Shown: positions 39,201-52,600, counted from the first letter of the stretch. The stretch: DNA of 64,000 nucleotides from Mactromeris polynyma (GCA_032209605.1 JASFXZ010000027.1:9257372-9321371); one strand, 5' to 3'. The notes: generated from the letters alone by a model not told the origin. A program made the numbers and translations.

Positions 39201-42200
39201 TTCTACCAGACAATGTCACTGACTGTGATACACCCACACAGCTAGCTAAGCATGTAAGCTCTTGACTGCCATTCTGAAGGTTGACATTCCTACCCTGGGT
39301 GAGGTATATTCTACCAGACAATGTCACTGACTGTGATACACCCGCACAGCTAGCTAAGTATGTAAGCTCTTGACTGCCATTCTGAAGGTTGACATTCCTA
39401 CCCTGGGTGAGGTATATTCTACCAGACAATGTCACTGACTGTGATACACCAGCACAGCTAGCTAAGTATGTAAGCTCTTGACTGCCATTCTGAAGGTTGA
39501 CATTCCTACCCTGGGTGAGGTATATTCTACCAGACAATGTCACTGACTGTGATACACCCACACAGTTAGCTAAGTATGTAAGCTCTTGACTGCCATTCTG
39601 AAGGTTGACATTCCTACCCTGGGTGAGGTATATTCTACCAGACAATGTCACTGACTGTGATACACCAGCACAGCTAGCTAAGTATGTAAGCTCTTGACTG
39701 CCATTCTGAAGGTTGACATTCCTACCCTGGGTGAGGTATATTCTACCAGACAATGTCACTGACTGTGATACACCAGCACAGCTAGCTAAGTATGTAAGCT
39801 CTTGACTGCCATTCTGAAGGTTGACATTCCTACCCTGAGTGAGGTATATTCTACCAGACAATGTCACTGACTGTGATACACCAGCACAGCTAGCTAAGCA
39901 TGTAAGCTCTTGACTGCCATTCTGAAGGTTGACATTCCTACCCTGAGTGAGGTATATTCTACCAGACAATGTCACTGAAGATCATACATCTATAGTCATG
40001 TATCTTCGACCCCTGATGCAGAAAATTTTTGCAAAAAACCTATACAACACAACTGAATTTGATTCATTGAAAACAATTCAATGACTCATCTACATGTTTG
40101 TGACCACAGAAAAATTACAATCGAATTGCCTAATTACATACAATGTATTATAATAAGCCCATTTACTTATTGTTGAACAAATATGCAGAACATTAATATT
40201 ATTATAATTTCAAATTTGAATATTATAGTAGTAGATTCATGCATTAATAAATTATTGTATGTATATTATAACCACATGGCAATAAATGTTGGTATTTTAT
40301 CGTAATTATTGTGGAAGTTACTGTTAGGCTGTTGTAGTAATTGTGAATAGTTTTGATGATTTATAATGATGATAGTTTTATGTTATTGTAACCATGTAAG
40401 ACAGTCAACATAACAAATTATGTGATAACATCATGAAGCAAGATTTTATAAAAAATGAATTTATATTACAGCAAGTACAAATGAATGTCAGTAAAAAAAT
40501 TATAGTAAATAAGTCAAAGTCAATTGTAGTATTAAAGATTTCTATACATGTTAAAATGATGCATACTGAAAAAAGTACTGGTAATTGTTCAATTTTGTGC
40601 AAAAAATCTGATTTCAATCTATGTCAAGTATAAAGCATGTTGAACTTCAGAGAGAATTTATTATTAGAATATTAGCATTCAATGTAATGTATTCTAAATG
40701 TAAGTATTCTTGTTTGTTTTTATTAGCATTAAGTGGAATAATGTAAAATTTAATACCGGTACATAATATTTCTGCAATTATTGAAACGCATGCCATGAAA
40801 ATTAGTTCAGTCTATGAGTTAAAACTGTGGTGCTTAAATTGACAATTTTACTTACTTAATCTTAGATGTGCATAAAAATATAAACAAAGATCAAACACTT
40901 AACTTTCTAAAAACATGTAAACAAAGCAATATAACCATTTTTAGAGAATCTTATCTCATATACAAACAATATACTCAATAAATAATTTCTGTAATCAATA
41001 AAACATTAATGCTGTGGTTAACTGCTATGGTTATACTCATAAAGTTTTGGTCTCACTTCATACCCCCTACTTGAGTTTTGTTCTATTATTCCCCATTCCT
41101 CTTATTAAATAGTTATCTATACATCTAGTTATATTTACGCCCAACCACTTTTTGACATTTCTGATTCTATCCTTCTTCTTTTTGGGTTTACTTTATTCCC
41201 TCCCCAAAGTAGATTCAATTTTGTACCACAAGGACCTGTGGAGGGGTTGGGGATGGAGGTATGGATATTATTGTTAAGGCCTTCTCAGAACTAGTTTTTC
41301 TCACTGATATGCAATCCTCTTATTTATAAATGCAGCATTCAAACTTCAGTCATTATTTTCAGTCTTTGGTGAAGTCCATTTAATAGGGGAATTTTGCACC
41401 ATGAATCACCAAATTTGGGTATTTATAAGGCTAAATGTTTTTTTTAGATTACTGAGGGGGAATTTTCTTTCTAATTAGGGGAAAAATGTATACTTTTTTC
41501 TTTGGGGAATGGGGCCTAATATCGGCCCCATATTTGCCATAAAAAAGGGCTGAACTTTCCCCAAATTGACCAACATATAAAATAATGGTTTATTCATAAG
41601 ATTCAACATGTTTGAATTATATTCTACAATTGCTGTCTGATATGTTAGATTTAAATACTTGAATATTGCACATTTGCCTAAAATACAATGCTAAAAAATA
41701 ACTTCACAAGGAAGTGTAAATGTATTATTTCTTCTTGAAAATGCTTTTTAGCCAAAATGCCCATTTAGCATTTATCTTAAGTTGAAATGAGATAAATGCT
41801 TCATAAATTTCTGTATATCATGGGTGTTTAACTTACCTGATATATTTCAATCCTTTAGAGAACTCTGTGAAATCTATATCCCCTGTATTTTCTCTGTCCA
41901 ATAATTTACACAACATATGTAACTCTACACCAGTACATGGACACAACATATCAAACATACCTGTAAATTCAACAACTCATTTAATAACATTGAACTTTAT
42001 TGTAATCTTGACCAACCAGGTACATGTCAGGTTAGTTTTCTCACAATTGTTCAGAGGCCTTCCAAATAATTTTGTGACAGTCTCTGAGATTTTTGGCCCA
42101 AATGACATATTTGGGAGAAATTGAGTTATTTACATTTCTGAATGCAGGGATATTTGTAGCTCTTTGGACCAGTTCATTATGAAAAATAAAATGTAAGGGT

Positions 42201-45200
42201 TGTAGACATATCTATTGTTCTAAAGTAGTGTCAACTACTTGACAAACACAAATCTGTGTAATAAAAATAAATCAATAAGTGATAAGGCTATGAAATATTG
42301 CACAAAAGAGAACTTTACTGTAACCAGATAAAACAACAATAATACAAACCAGATTTAAAATCTTCGTATGTTAGAATTCCTTCACCATATTCATCATATC
42401 TCCGGAAATATCTGGCTAAACTTTTACAATTCTTCACCAACCAACTGTCCATTCTGTTTATAAAGTCGTGGAATAGTGTCTTCTCAGCTCTAAGCTTGTC
42501 ACATGCCTTTTCCAACCTCAACTACAATATAAAAGATCTTTTTTTTTCATAATGAATATTGCTGATTTCACAGCATATTTATATCACAGTGATTTTTGTC
42601 TAAATCCTAATTTAAATTCAGATCCAAGGATAAACATTTGTTGCTGAGCCAAAATTCTCATCCATTTTTACCCATATGAGGGGTATTCTATTTTTCATTT
42701 ATCACCTTGGTCAAACGATTCCTGTCTCAGTTATAAATTTTACACAATCTATTTACATATTGTTATTGCAACATCAAATGGCCTAATCACATTGAAAGAA
42801 GAAGTCACATGAACAGTTACTGCACACTGTTGGGGCTCCCTACTTTTCTTCAGGAAAACATGAAATGCTGGACAGCATGAAAAGATTAGAGAGAAGGAAT
42901 TATAAGTATGAAGTTCATTTATTACGGCCATATGTATTTTACTGAATGCACAATTAGTATAACAGACAAAAAGGGACAGGTTGGACTGCAAAATATCTAG
43001 ACAATAAAATTATCAACATACCAAGTCTTTTTCATTTTTAGACATCTTTCTTTTTTTTCCTTTACCCTTTTTCTTTTTGCCTTTTCCACCAGCAGCATTG
43101 TTATTTTCCTGTAGAAGACCTGTAATGCCACCATCTGTACCATCAGCAGCAACTAGAGTACCTGGATCAGGAGATTCAGATGTTGCGTGTTTGTCTTCTT
43201 TTGATGACTTGGCAGATGAGGGCTTCTTCCTAGAATAACCGAAATTCCGATTAAGGCTTAACTGTCAATATATAAATCTAAGACTATGAATTTCTGGGTT
43301 GTTTTATAGGAATTAAATCTTTACTTTATTTTTTTGGGATAAAACTTGATAGCATGAGGTAGATTTGCTCATTACCTTTGTACATGTATCCATGTGTTTA
43401 TTATACAAAATGAGGCATTTTGCAATTAGCCTGATTTACCGGACTACATGTACAATTATTTTGACAGCACCAAAAGTTCAAATAACTTAATTATTTTTCA
43501 ATAGTTAAAAACATTTTTGCAGATATAGATGAAGGACTGTTTAACGATAAAAACAGTGTACGTTTCACCTTGCTATAATATGTTGTTTCAAAAATATTGC
43601 TAAAAAGTAAATATGGCTATTTTCTATAGCATATATCGCTCTAAGCTACCCTGATGTGAAAAATATGACCATCAGAATGGCTTCCCTTATAGTAGATTTG
43701 TGGACATGTGTTTGTGAGAGAGTGGAATGGCAACAAACTAAGACCACAAGTAAAATTTCAAAATTCAGTATCTAATTTATCATATTATTGCCAGAGAACT
43801 GATGTTTGTCCTCAATGTTGTACATAATGTTATGGCATACTTTCTTTAATGCTATTAAGATTTCTGTCTGTGTTAAGGGAAGCAACTCCCACACTTTTTC
43901 ATTGTATTTCTGTATGTTGTCAGAATGTTACATATTGACAAGACTTTACCATTAGGTAGTGTAATAATTGTCACCTTAAAACAAATAAAATGTCCAAGGT
44001 TATAGATAACCTGCGGTAAAACAGGATACTTTTATATACACAACAGATTACTACAAGTTTTCTTGTTTCCAGTCATACAATTTTCTACTGGAATATTCAA
44101 CCACCTGATACACCAGCTAGCTCTACCATAGAACAGTTGAACCAGGCTGTGAGTCAAGTTGACCACATTGCTCCATAAGCTACATGAATACCTCTTTTAC
44201 TTTTGACAGTACCTGTTACTTCTTATTATCATCTTTGTTTTAAATCTTTTTTCTTTTTCTTCACAATAACATGTTTTAACTTGATGTACCTAAAAGTCTA
44301 AGTGCCCAATAAATATTACTGTGTCGAAACAGGAAAGAAAGATCCTAAGGGATTGAAAACAATCCATTCCAGGTTTTTTTTCCCAAAATGGACTGAAAAA
44401 GGCCTGTATATTTTATTAGCCAAATATTTTTTAAGGAATATTTATTGAAAAATTGTTGATGACTGCCACATCCGTTCCTAGTCTTAACATACTATACGAA
44501 TAAGACGATGCAGTGTAGAATAAGAGATCAAAATAAACAAAAATAGCATGATGACACTCATACACTCTTCCCACTTAACTATAACAATTTCATTACATTA
44601 AGAAGTAGAACTTGCCTGTAGAAAAAAGGAATAACGTTTATTGATGTATGAAATATGAAATGAAGGAAATCACAGGTAATAAACTTAATTCATTTTAATA
44701 TTATATTCACATGCCTGAACGTTTGGCGAAATGACATATTCGCTATTCTCTATTCTAATCATAAATGATAGTTTGGTGAGACATAAATAAACCAAACTTG
44801 TGCAGGCACAAAGGTCCAACAACAATAACTCATAATAAGAACAATAAGAAGGTTACTATGGCAATTACCTGTTTAAGAAAAAAACAAGCACAAACATCAA
44901 TTATTTCAATTATTGTCTGATAAATAATGTTTTAAACGCATTTTGTTGCGATATCATTAACGATACGCTTCTATACATACACGGACATATGTCCATGATA
45001 CAAATGACTGGGTAGAACGTTTGATGATTCAATCCTTCTAACCTGAGAAATGTACATGTTTACTAAAAATGCCCACGACTTAAGGAAAACCTACGAGTTA
45101 GGGAAAGGTTGCCATACTCACGGACCTATATAACATGTTATACACATGTATAGGTCTGTGCCATACTAATATGGTGAAATGCATAGCGAAAACATATGGA

Positions 45201-46327
45201 TATGTGTCAATTCAGCCTAAAAACGAAATTCGTCCCAGGTCAATTCGGCATGATTTTATGTTTTTCATGGGTCATTTCGGCACACTTTTTAAAAATATTG
45301 GGAAAATGTTTTATTGTGGTTGTTAAGTATTATTGTTTGTGATAAATTGATGAATCAAGATTCATTTATGTTTTTTACCACTCCGGCATTTTTATCGGAA
45401 TTATGCATACCAAGTCAATATATGAATATTATGACTATTTATGCGATTTTGCTACGAAGATACTTGGGATAAATCATGCAGAGGTGTTTGATTATGAATT
45501 TTATTGCTATTTATATAAACATTTGTTGACGATCTTCTGTCTGATGTTTGCCTGTTACCAAACCTTGTTTGTACGTCTCCGGTACTTCAGTTTGATTGTT
45601 AATTAAGACCCGAGCTTGAGACTAGATATATAACATTGTGCATGTCAATTAGATATGTTTTTAGACCAAACGTGCAGCAACTCTTTATAGTATTAAACAT
45701 TCAATTAAAGTGGTTTATATGTCTCAAACCGTTGGCTTGACTCTACCAAACATAACAAACACATGTTTTACTTATTCTACAGTTTTTTAACAGTTTATTA
45801 ACTCGCTTATAACTAAATACACATGCAACAAACTGTTTTAATTATTTATAAGACAAACAATAATGAACAAACACGAAACATCAAACTCAAAGTAAATGAC
45901 TAACGCAACTACGCATATTATGTATGAATATTTTTATTGATTTGAAAGTGTACATTTTTCAAATAGATGCATACAAATGCATACAAATTCATACAAATAT
46001 AAGTAAATATCTTGTAAACAGAAAATAATGCTATTCCAAAACCGTTAATGAATCACAACTTCCCCATTTTTGTTATATTTTAAAAGTGTGTCGAATCACG
46101 GACCTATATAGGTCCGTGGTCGAATTGACCGTGGTTTAAATGTGTGCCGAATTGACCCGGGACGAACATCGTTTTTAGGACGAATTGACCCGCTCCCATC
46201 ATATGACAAATTAAGTGAACAGAAAACGCGACATTGAAATATAGTATGTAAACTTTAGCATTATAAAACATTTACTAACAAAATAAATAATGACTTACTT
46301 TTTCTTTCCAGACTTTTTAGTAGGCAT
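27282..46327 (-). CDS. EF-hand protein, complete six-exon gene, 342 residues
   Basis: Exons in transcript order are 46299-46327, 43022-43229, 42350-42521, 41837-41960, 28661-28789 and 27282-27648. All have GT-AG borders, phases agree, and the coding length is 1029 bases. The N-terminus is Lys-rich (MPTKKSGKKK; later GKGKKKKGKGKKRK at about 60-73). Residues 122-133 (DEYGEGILTYED) form a degenerate EF loop; residues 158-169 (DRENTGDIDFTE) form a good one, with D1, G6, I8 and E12 in place. A Glu-rich helix (178-190) and a Cys cluster (KCKCC, 203-207) follow. Residues about 240-310 (IPVSSLHQIIIDETGV ... TLYYDYKVEF) look like a ubiquitin-like beta-grasp fold, by impression only. Calcium binding is likely from the second EF loop; the cellular role is unknown to me. 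An alternative acceptor before 28789 (at 28820) would put the frame out, which supports the chosen one. Intron 4 carries the 108-bp satellite. Confidence 0.82.
28130..28610. repeat. Dispersed SINE-like repeat in EF-hand intron 4
   Basis: Relative of 17560-17890, but longer. Its right part has a B-box-like gagtttgaatccc at about 28493 and a gtcatcaagagtg tail also seen at about 25771. The B-box suggests a tRNA-related SINE, but no A box is clear. Confidence 0.55.
28921..29100. mobile_element. MITE of the aataataagaccacc family, best copy
   Basis: Left acagtaaaacctcaataata then agaccacc; right ggtggtctt...gtttttacagta, its inverse. Length is about 180 bp with no coding capacity. It lies some 90 bp from the start of the 108-bp satellite in intron 4 of the EF-hand gene. 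Other copies or relics are at 590-1075, 13371-13520, 51235-51310, 59438-59603 and 62295-62500. Confidence 0.82.
29190..39978. repeat. 108-bp satellite array, about 100 units with higher-order structure
   Basis: A 10.8-kb head-to-tail array of a 108-bp unit (cactgactgtgatacaccca, then cagctagctaagcatgtaag and so on) lies wholly in intron 4 of the minus-strand EF-hand gene. Units differ at a few fixed sites: c/t in aag(c/t)atg, ggatgag/gggtgag/gagtgag, ccca/cccg/ccag before cac, and gacatt/gacgtt. A 105-bp variant (actgcacaccc, 3 bases lost) recurs six times, near 30602, 32111, 33728, 35238, 36421 and 38039. A gactatgatac variant, which makes a TAG in the minus frame, recurs five times. On the minus strand one frame is open (SGRIYLTQGRNVNLQNGSQE and so on) because 108 is a multiple of three. 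There is no start, flanking splice site in phase, or other sign that it is translated. Confidence 0.95.
39979..41836. other. Remainder of EF-hand intron 4
   Basis: Very AT-rich. At about 41395-41580 a block bounded by ggggaattttg and aactttcccc, with a gggcctaatatcggccccat palindrome at its centre, may be a decayed foldback element. Otherwise nothing seen. Confidence 0.4.
45206..46190. mobile_element. TIR element of about 985 bp with 100-bp inverted arms
   Basis: The left arm 45206-45301 (gtcaattcagcctaaaaacg, ttcgtcccaggtcaattcgg, gcacactttttaaa) is matched in inverse at 46070-46190 (ttttaaaagtgtgtcgaat, gccgaattgacccgggacga, gtttttaggacgaattgac). The word gtcaattcgg recurs within the arms. 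The interior has a 67-codon open frame at 45403-45606 without recognisable motif. It sits in intron 1 of the EF-hand gene, near the promoter. Confidence 0.78.
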
Positions 46328-46676
46328 TTTGAAGCTTAATTTTACGCGAAATTTTGTTTACAGTTTCCAGGAAGTGCGTACAGGGTCAAGACTAAAACAT
46401 TACGAACTAACTTTATGGACACGGATTGCTGGTCAGACGGATTTAGTTTCGAATGAGTGAAAAGGGTGAGGCTAACTGTACGTTATCTCGAAAAAACTAT
46501 GACTGAGAAAATTACATTATTGTCATTTTTTGTGTTTTTTTAGTAATTTAATTATCATATATAGAAAATAAAAAATAAATGAAGTGTGACCGCTATCAGA
46601 CCTGTTTTATAAGGGGAAACAACTCCGTTTTTGAAAGAAGCTACAAAGTCAACGGAGAAAATTGAGCTTGTTAGAA
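46328..46676. promoter_or_regulatory. Head-to-head promoter region between the EF-hand and BPHL-like genes
   Basis: The start codons of the minus-strand EF-hand gene (46327) and the plus-strand hydrolase gene (46677) are 349 bases apart, so transcription of both must start here. No TATA box is placed convincingly for either direction. Untranslated first exons further away cannot be excluded. Confidence 0.55.
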
Positions 46677-49600
46677 ATGCTTCCTTCAACAAGAACATTG
46701 TTCCAGACGATTGCAAAGCCGACAAAAATATGTCGTTGTCTGTATGCAACCCGGGCAATGCGTGATCCGAGGTGAGAGTCGTGTAATTTGACATGATCAT
46801 ATTCATAAACATATTGACTGCTTTGCTAAGGTCAAGGCCATAGTTTGTTTTTGTTTACTTTTTTAACTTTTGATTCATTCTACTTGCACAACTAGTGCCA
46901 TTTGCTTCTGTTCGAGGTATTGTGATGTAATATAACATTATATTTGAATGACACTCCCACAATTGCACACATAAGGTTTCAAAGGGTTGCCCCATTTTGT
47001 ATAGATATACAGTTGGAAAGGTTCGAACAGGGTATGTATGGGCTTTGACTATTGATAACCTTAAGTATGACACTCTTTTAGCTTACAAATAACAACTTGG
47101 CACATTGTTTTGATTACAAATGAAATAGTGTTCCCGTTTTAGTCATTAGGCCCTATCACGGACATATAAACTTGATTCCAGGGAAAGGTTATGTGAAATG
47201 GTTTGTAACAAAATTGTATTGAAAAAGTCTCATTTATATATTTACTAATTACTTATTTGAATCTTTCTCTTAATTGCCAGCATTTGTTCCAATTTAAAAC
47301 CAAACAAAGATGTCCTCACACTTGTCATGTTCTGAAACGTTAATGCCCTTGCAGATGCTGCTTTGCCTAGTGTTGTATTTGTTCTTGAATTTCTTTCAGA
47401 TTTTTTACTCTCTACCAACATGCTAAGGCTCGACTTCTTGATAATCAGCGTAAAAGGTATTTTCAATTTAGATTCTATGTAAGAATGTAACATATACATG
47501 TATATTATTGTTTGTTTTGTCTTGTCTATAATAATGTCAACATGGATGAAAACATGTGAATACATATGAAAATGTGTTTGGTATCTTCCCGCTCCAACAA
47601 TAGATATAACATTGATTTCTACATATATGTATTTAACGCCTTGAAAACCAATTGAAACATACAAACAGTAATAAAACAGTATATTTCAAAAATTAAATCT
47701 ACTACTTCAGTATGTATGTGATCCAAAATATGCTGTCCAGGAATTTGGTTACATCTTGCAAATTTTGGTGTCAAAGGCTTCTATATATTCTTTAAATGCC
47801 TCTGTACACCATTGGTAGTTACATATTATCATAAAATGTTTTTGTTTTAATGAAGGCAAGGTAAACAAATTACCAAAATAACCAGATCTTGAATGGAAAA
47901 AGCTAAGATGTAACTAGGACACTGTAAGGGATATCACAAAAAGGAGATGAAGAACCTCTTATTGGCACAAAAACTTCAATAGAAACTACAATACAACTTC
48001 TCCACTGTGGCCCTCCCTTCAGCAAGAGTTTATTATTTTCACTTAGCAAGAATTTACTATTGAATTAATCTCTAGAGCAGCAACCTCTCAACAGCCAAAC
48101 ATTAATCTCTTGTTTAACATTACACGTCATTTTGTAATTTACAAAAAATGCAATGCATGTTGTCTTAATTATCTAAGACATTTTAATGTTTCTGTTTCAA
48201 ATGATATCAGCAAATAGAAATGTCATAATTGTATATGTTTTTACAGTGGTGTCCTGTCTCACAAGATTGAGGTCAACAGAGTACGTCTACATTTTGAGAT
48301 GACCGGTGATGGTGACCACAATGTTGTCTTGATGCCAGGTGCATTAGGTAGGTATGGTTCGCTTGTAGCACAGTTTCGGTAGTTTGGAGAGGTGGAGCTA
48401 AATTCATAGTTATGTGAAGGGGAGGGACTTAATAAGGCCGTACTGTTTTTATTTTTGTTAAGCGTCAACCTTGGTTTACGAAACCTAGCTACCTGTTAGA
48501 TAAAACACAAAGTCGTATATAAAAAACACATAGTCAGATAATAAACGATGTATCATTTCACATACATGTATTTTAATGAGGTTAACATGATAAGAATATA
48601 ACTATACAACTTGTTTCTATATAAAACATTAGAAATCTAACAGAAAAACTGACTAGTTTTCACTCACTATTTTCAAACATGCAAGTTAACAAAATATTGA
48701 CAAAAAACATACATAACTACATATCGGCAGTTACTACCCTTGGGGTATTTTTAAACTTACAAAAACATGTAAAGAGCTCAAAACCTAGGAGCACGCAGAT
48801 GCTGAACAAAAATATAAAACGGCATGACCTTATCAAAGGTCAGGCAGTAACTAATAGTGCGGTAATTAGACACCTGTACTGTTTGTTACCACACTGTTGA
48901 CAGAAGGAATATTTCATACCAATACTGATACATGAGTTTATGACATATGATTGTAGGATCAACTAGAACAGACTTTTCACACCAGTTGGCACATTTCAAC
49001 AAGGAAGATTTTACGTTGATTGCCATAGATCCTCGTGGATACGGTCAGAGTCGACCTCCTGTACGAGATTGGCCGCTAGAGTTCCTACAGAGAGATGCAG
49101 AAGATGCTATGGATCTTGTTAGGGTAATTTTTTCCGCTCATTCATTTATATTACTTGTCATTCAGTTATGATAAAAATTAAATTTTCCATAATTTGAGTT
49201 TCTTGAAACTGCATGTTCTGTATGTCTCACTATACATGGGCGTAGCTAGCAATACGCACATATGCATGCGCATAATTTGAGTTAGAAAAAAGTAAACAAT
49301 AATTATGGCCAAAAATGGAATAATAATTGGAGGGTAAGGGGGTGAGCTTTAAAGGATTCAGCATGACAAAAACAGCTAACCTTAGTACGTTATTTTTTGA
49401 TAAGATATGGTTTAAAATGCTAAATGTGACTGCGATTTTATAGAATTTCAAAACTTTCTGGGGAGATATGCCCACGGACCCCCTAGAAAATTTAGCATAT
49501 ACTATGTGATCTAGATTATTAAAAAAGATTGAAGTCATACGTCAATTTAAAACAGCTGTATTCTCTTGTTGTTTTGCACTACTTATCTATTCGCACGTAC

Positions 49601-52600
49601 ATTTCTATGTACATTTGTTTAATTTTAGAAATTAAGTTTAAACAAGGTGTCGTTGGTTGGCTGGAGTGATGGTGGGATATCGGCCATGATCGCCGCCGCA
49701 AGATATCCCGATATTGTAGATAAGTTAGTTATCTGGGGAGCCAATGCATACATCACTAAGAAGGACATGGAGTTTTACGAAAGTAAGTGAACCAAACCCA
49801 CTTTGTTTACATATAAAAGAGTTTAATTATTATAGGGTCACCCCTATTTAAAGGGCCAGCCATTTCTTACTAATGGGAAACCTTCTTTCTGAGCACCTTA
49901 ACTTCCCGATTCCTATCCTGTAATGCCAGGCATAATGGTCGGCGCTCAATAGCCATTATTTCTCTAACTATGTCACCAACCAGCCATATCAGACCGGATC
50001 CTTATTGAGATTCGAACCTCTGACCTCCTGCTCCCAAGGCTCACATTTGCTTATAAATGTATGTAACCTTTCTAATGATGCCTATGTTGACAAAGGGGTT
50101 ACATAACAATGTTCTGTCTGCCTTAAAAAAATAGGTTCATACACATACATAGGCAAACCCCTCACTAGGGGCTGAATCTAAAGGATAATTTTTTACAGGA
50201 TTGTACCATTGTATAGCCAAAATACCTATAGTTTAGAGAACGATTGACTCTTCAGCCAGAATCCTTAAATACTACTTCACCTAATCTTGCCGAATTTATT
50301 TACTGTGCTTGTTTATATAGAAATCAAAATATTGTATGAAAATGAAGTAAAATTTGTAATGCTCTTTTGAAAATCAATGTATCTCTTTTACAATGTAATT
50401 GTACAGTGCTATTGGTTTTCTTTTCTATAAACATTGTAATATGTTTATGCAATAAATGATATCATATTGTATTATACTACAGATATAAGAGACATTTCGA
50501 ACTGGAGTGAGAGAATGAGAGTACCATTCCTGGCAATGTACGGAGAGAAGTACTTCAGAACACAATGGAGTAACTGGGTGGATGCTTATCAAAACTACTT
50601 CACTAAAAGAAATGGTAAGAAAATTATCTAGTCAGTGCTCCAGAATTGACTGAATCAGGTGAAAACTCATCAAAATTAAAATTATTGAGTGAAATTGTAT
50701 GATAGACTAATAAATTGGGTGATTTTCACTCAGTAAATTTTCAATAATTGAGTGAAACATTAAATTAAAGTAATTCTAATGCCTTACCATGATTTTTATT
50801 GGAACAACTCTTGATTTGCACTATCAATATTTAACAAATGTTGCTGCCTGCAACTCTTAAATGAGCTAATTAGTAATGAACAGTGTATGCTTTTCACAAT
50901 TAATCATGATTAATACTTGTAACTGTTTATAGTAACATGTCTTTCCACGACGCGTAAGTTTTCTCACCAACTTTATGTCCATCATGTTTCTTTATTTTGT
51001 TTGAGCATACAAGGTTTATTACTTTGTTGACAACATCAAATTATATTCATTTAACAATACTTATTGAAGAAACTGGTGATGGGGATACAAAGTTACTAAA
51101 ATTGTACTTTGATTTACATTATGACCCATTTTTTCTTTTGAAAATTGAGGCTTTCTTCCGCGTTTCGACAATTTGGTAAAGCGCGTAATCTTGATCATGT
51201 AGACGTTTTTATTTTTTTCTTCCATATTTTAACTCAATATTCAGACCACAACTAAAATCAGCTCTCTTCAGAATCAATGGTGGTCTTATTATCGATGTTT
51301 CACTGTTCTGTGAACAAAATGTTTTAATGGTCACTTTTTGTTTATTGTTAAGTATTCAAAATGCGGATGAAACTCAACACTGAAAATTTCATTTGATAAA
51401 TTATGTAACTTCCTGTATGTTTGATCTGACATGTGTACAGATATAACAGAGGAAGTATGAGATATTCTTACTGTAGTGTTAGAACACCAGAACTGTACTA
51501 ACAACATGGTCAGGTGCCGTATTCACAAGTGTTTTCAAGTTTTAGACTTGTGCTAGAGCACTGTAAACTGGGATATATCTACTTTATCTGTTCTGTTTTT
51601 ATCTAAGATATACTTGATGGGCGGAAACCATATGAATATTACCTTTCAGAAATCGACTTGGGTAAGTCTTAGACTAAGCCTAAGTGTACAATATTTATTT
51701 GTGAAGAAGGCCCAAGTTTTGCTAGGTTGTACAAGTTGTTTTGATACTTCAGGAGATATTTGTATGGCTGAGGTAGAGAAGATTAAAGCAAGAACATTGA
51801 TAGTACATGGTTTGAAGGATGCACTTGTGCCTCTAGAACATCCAGATTTCTTACACCATAACATAAAGGGCTCTAGGTATGTCAACTTTTTTCATTGAAA
51901 ATATCACATGCATTGCATATCAGGGTCACTTTATATTAATTTCTTTCAATTTGTAATTATATAAATAGTAGGGATGACAACGAATATTCGGATTTTCGAA
52001 TATTCGTTTATACATCTGAATATTCGAATCCCGAATGAGTATTCTAATATTCGATAAAATATATATTTTACTGATTACATTATTGCATTGAATGACATTT
52101 TAAGCGTGAAAATAATATCTACAGGTGTTAAGTGACAGGTTATGTTGTATATTTGGGGGCTAGAGATATATAACACTCTAGTGGTGATGACAAGTGGGCC
52201 CTGAAATTATAAGTAATCGCAGGGATTTATACAACTTGAATAATCAGTTTAAAACACAAAATTGATAAGCATAATGTTAAACTTCGAATTTCAAATGTAT
52301 AATTATCATATAAGAAGGTCGATTAATCGAATATTCGTTCAGAAGGTTGACCGAATATCTGAATACTAAAATTACCATTCGATGACATCCCTAATAAATA
52401 GTTGTTTCAACAATTTAAAAAAACAATTTTACCGTAAGCGTTTTGTGCTACAGATCATGTGTGTCTGTCTGTTTGTGACACAGACCATGTATGTCTGTCT
52501 GTTTGTGACAAAAACCATGTATGTCTGTCTGTTTGTGACAAAGACCATGTATGTCTGTCTGTTTGTGACAAAGACCATGTAGGTCTGTCTGTTTGTGACA

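Noticed and set aside
29155..39975. Five large minus-strand open frames (357-932 codons) encoding a 36-residue repeat protein
   Set aside because: They are satellite monomers read through. Starts are only GTG, stops fall wherever the tatgatac variant occurs, and the array lies in an intron with good flanking exons.
29190..39978. CRISPR array
   Set aside because: There are no unique spacers; the whole 108-bp unit repeats, and the DNA is animal.
47245..47664. 139-codon minus-strand frame as a gene
   Set aside because: It lies in BPHL intron 1 on the opposite strand, has no splice partners, and its N-terminal half is low in information.
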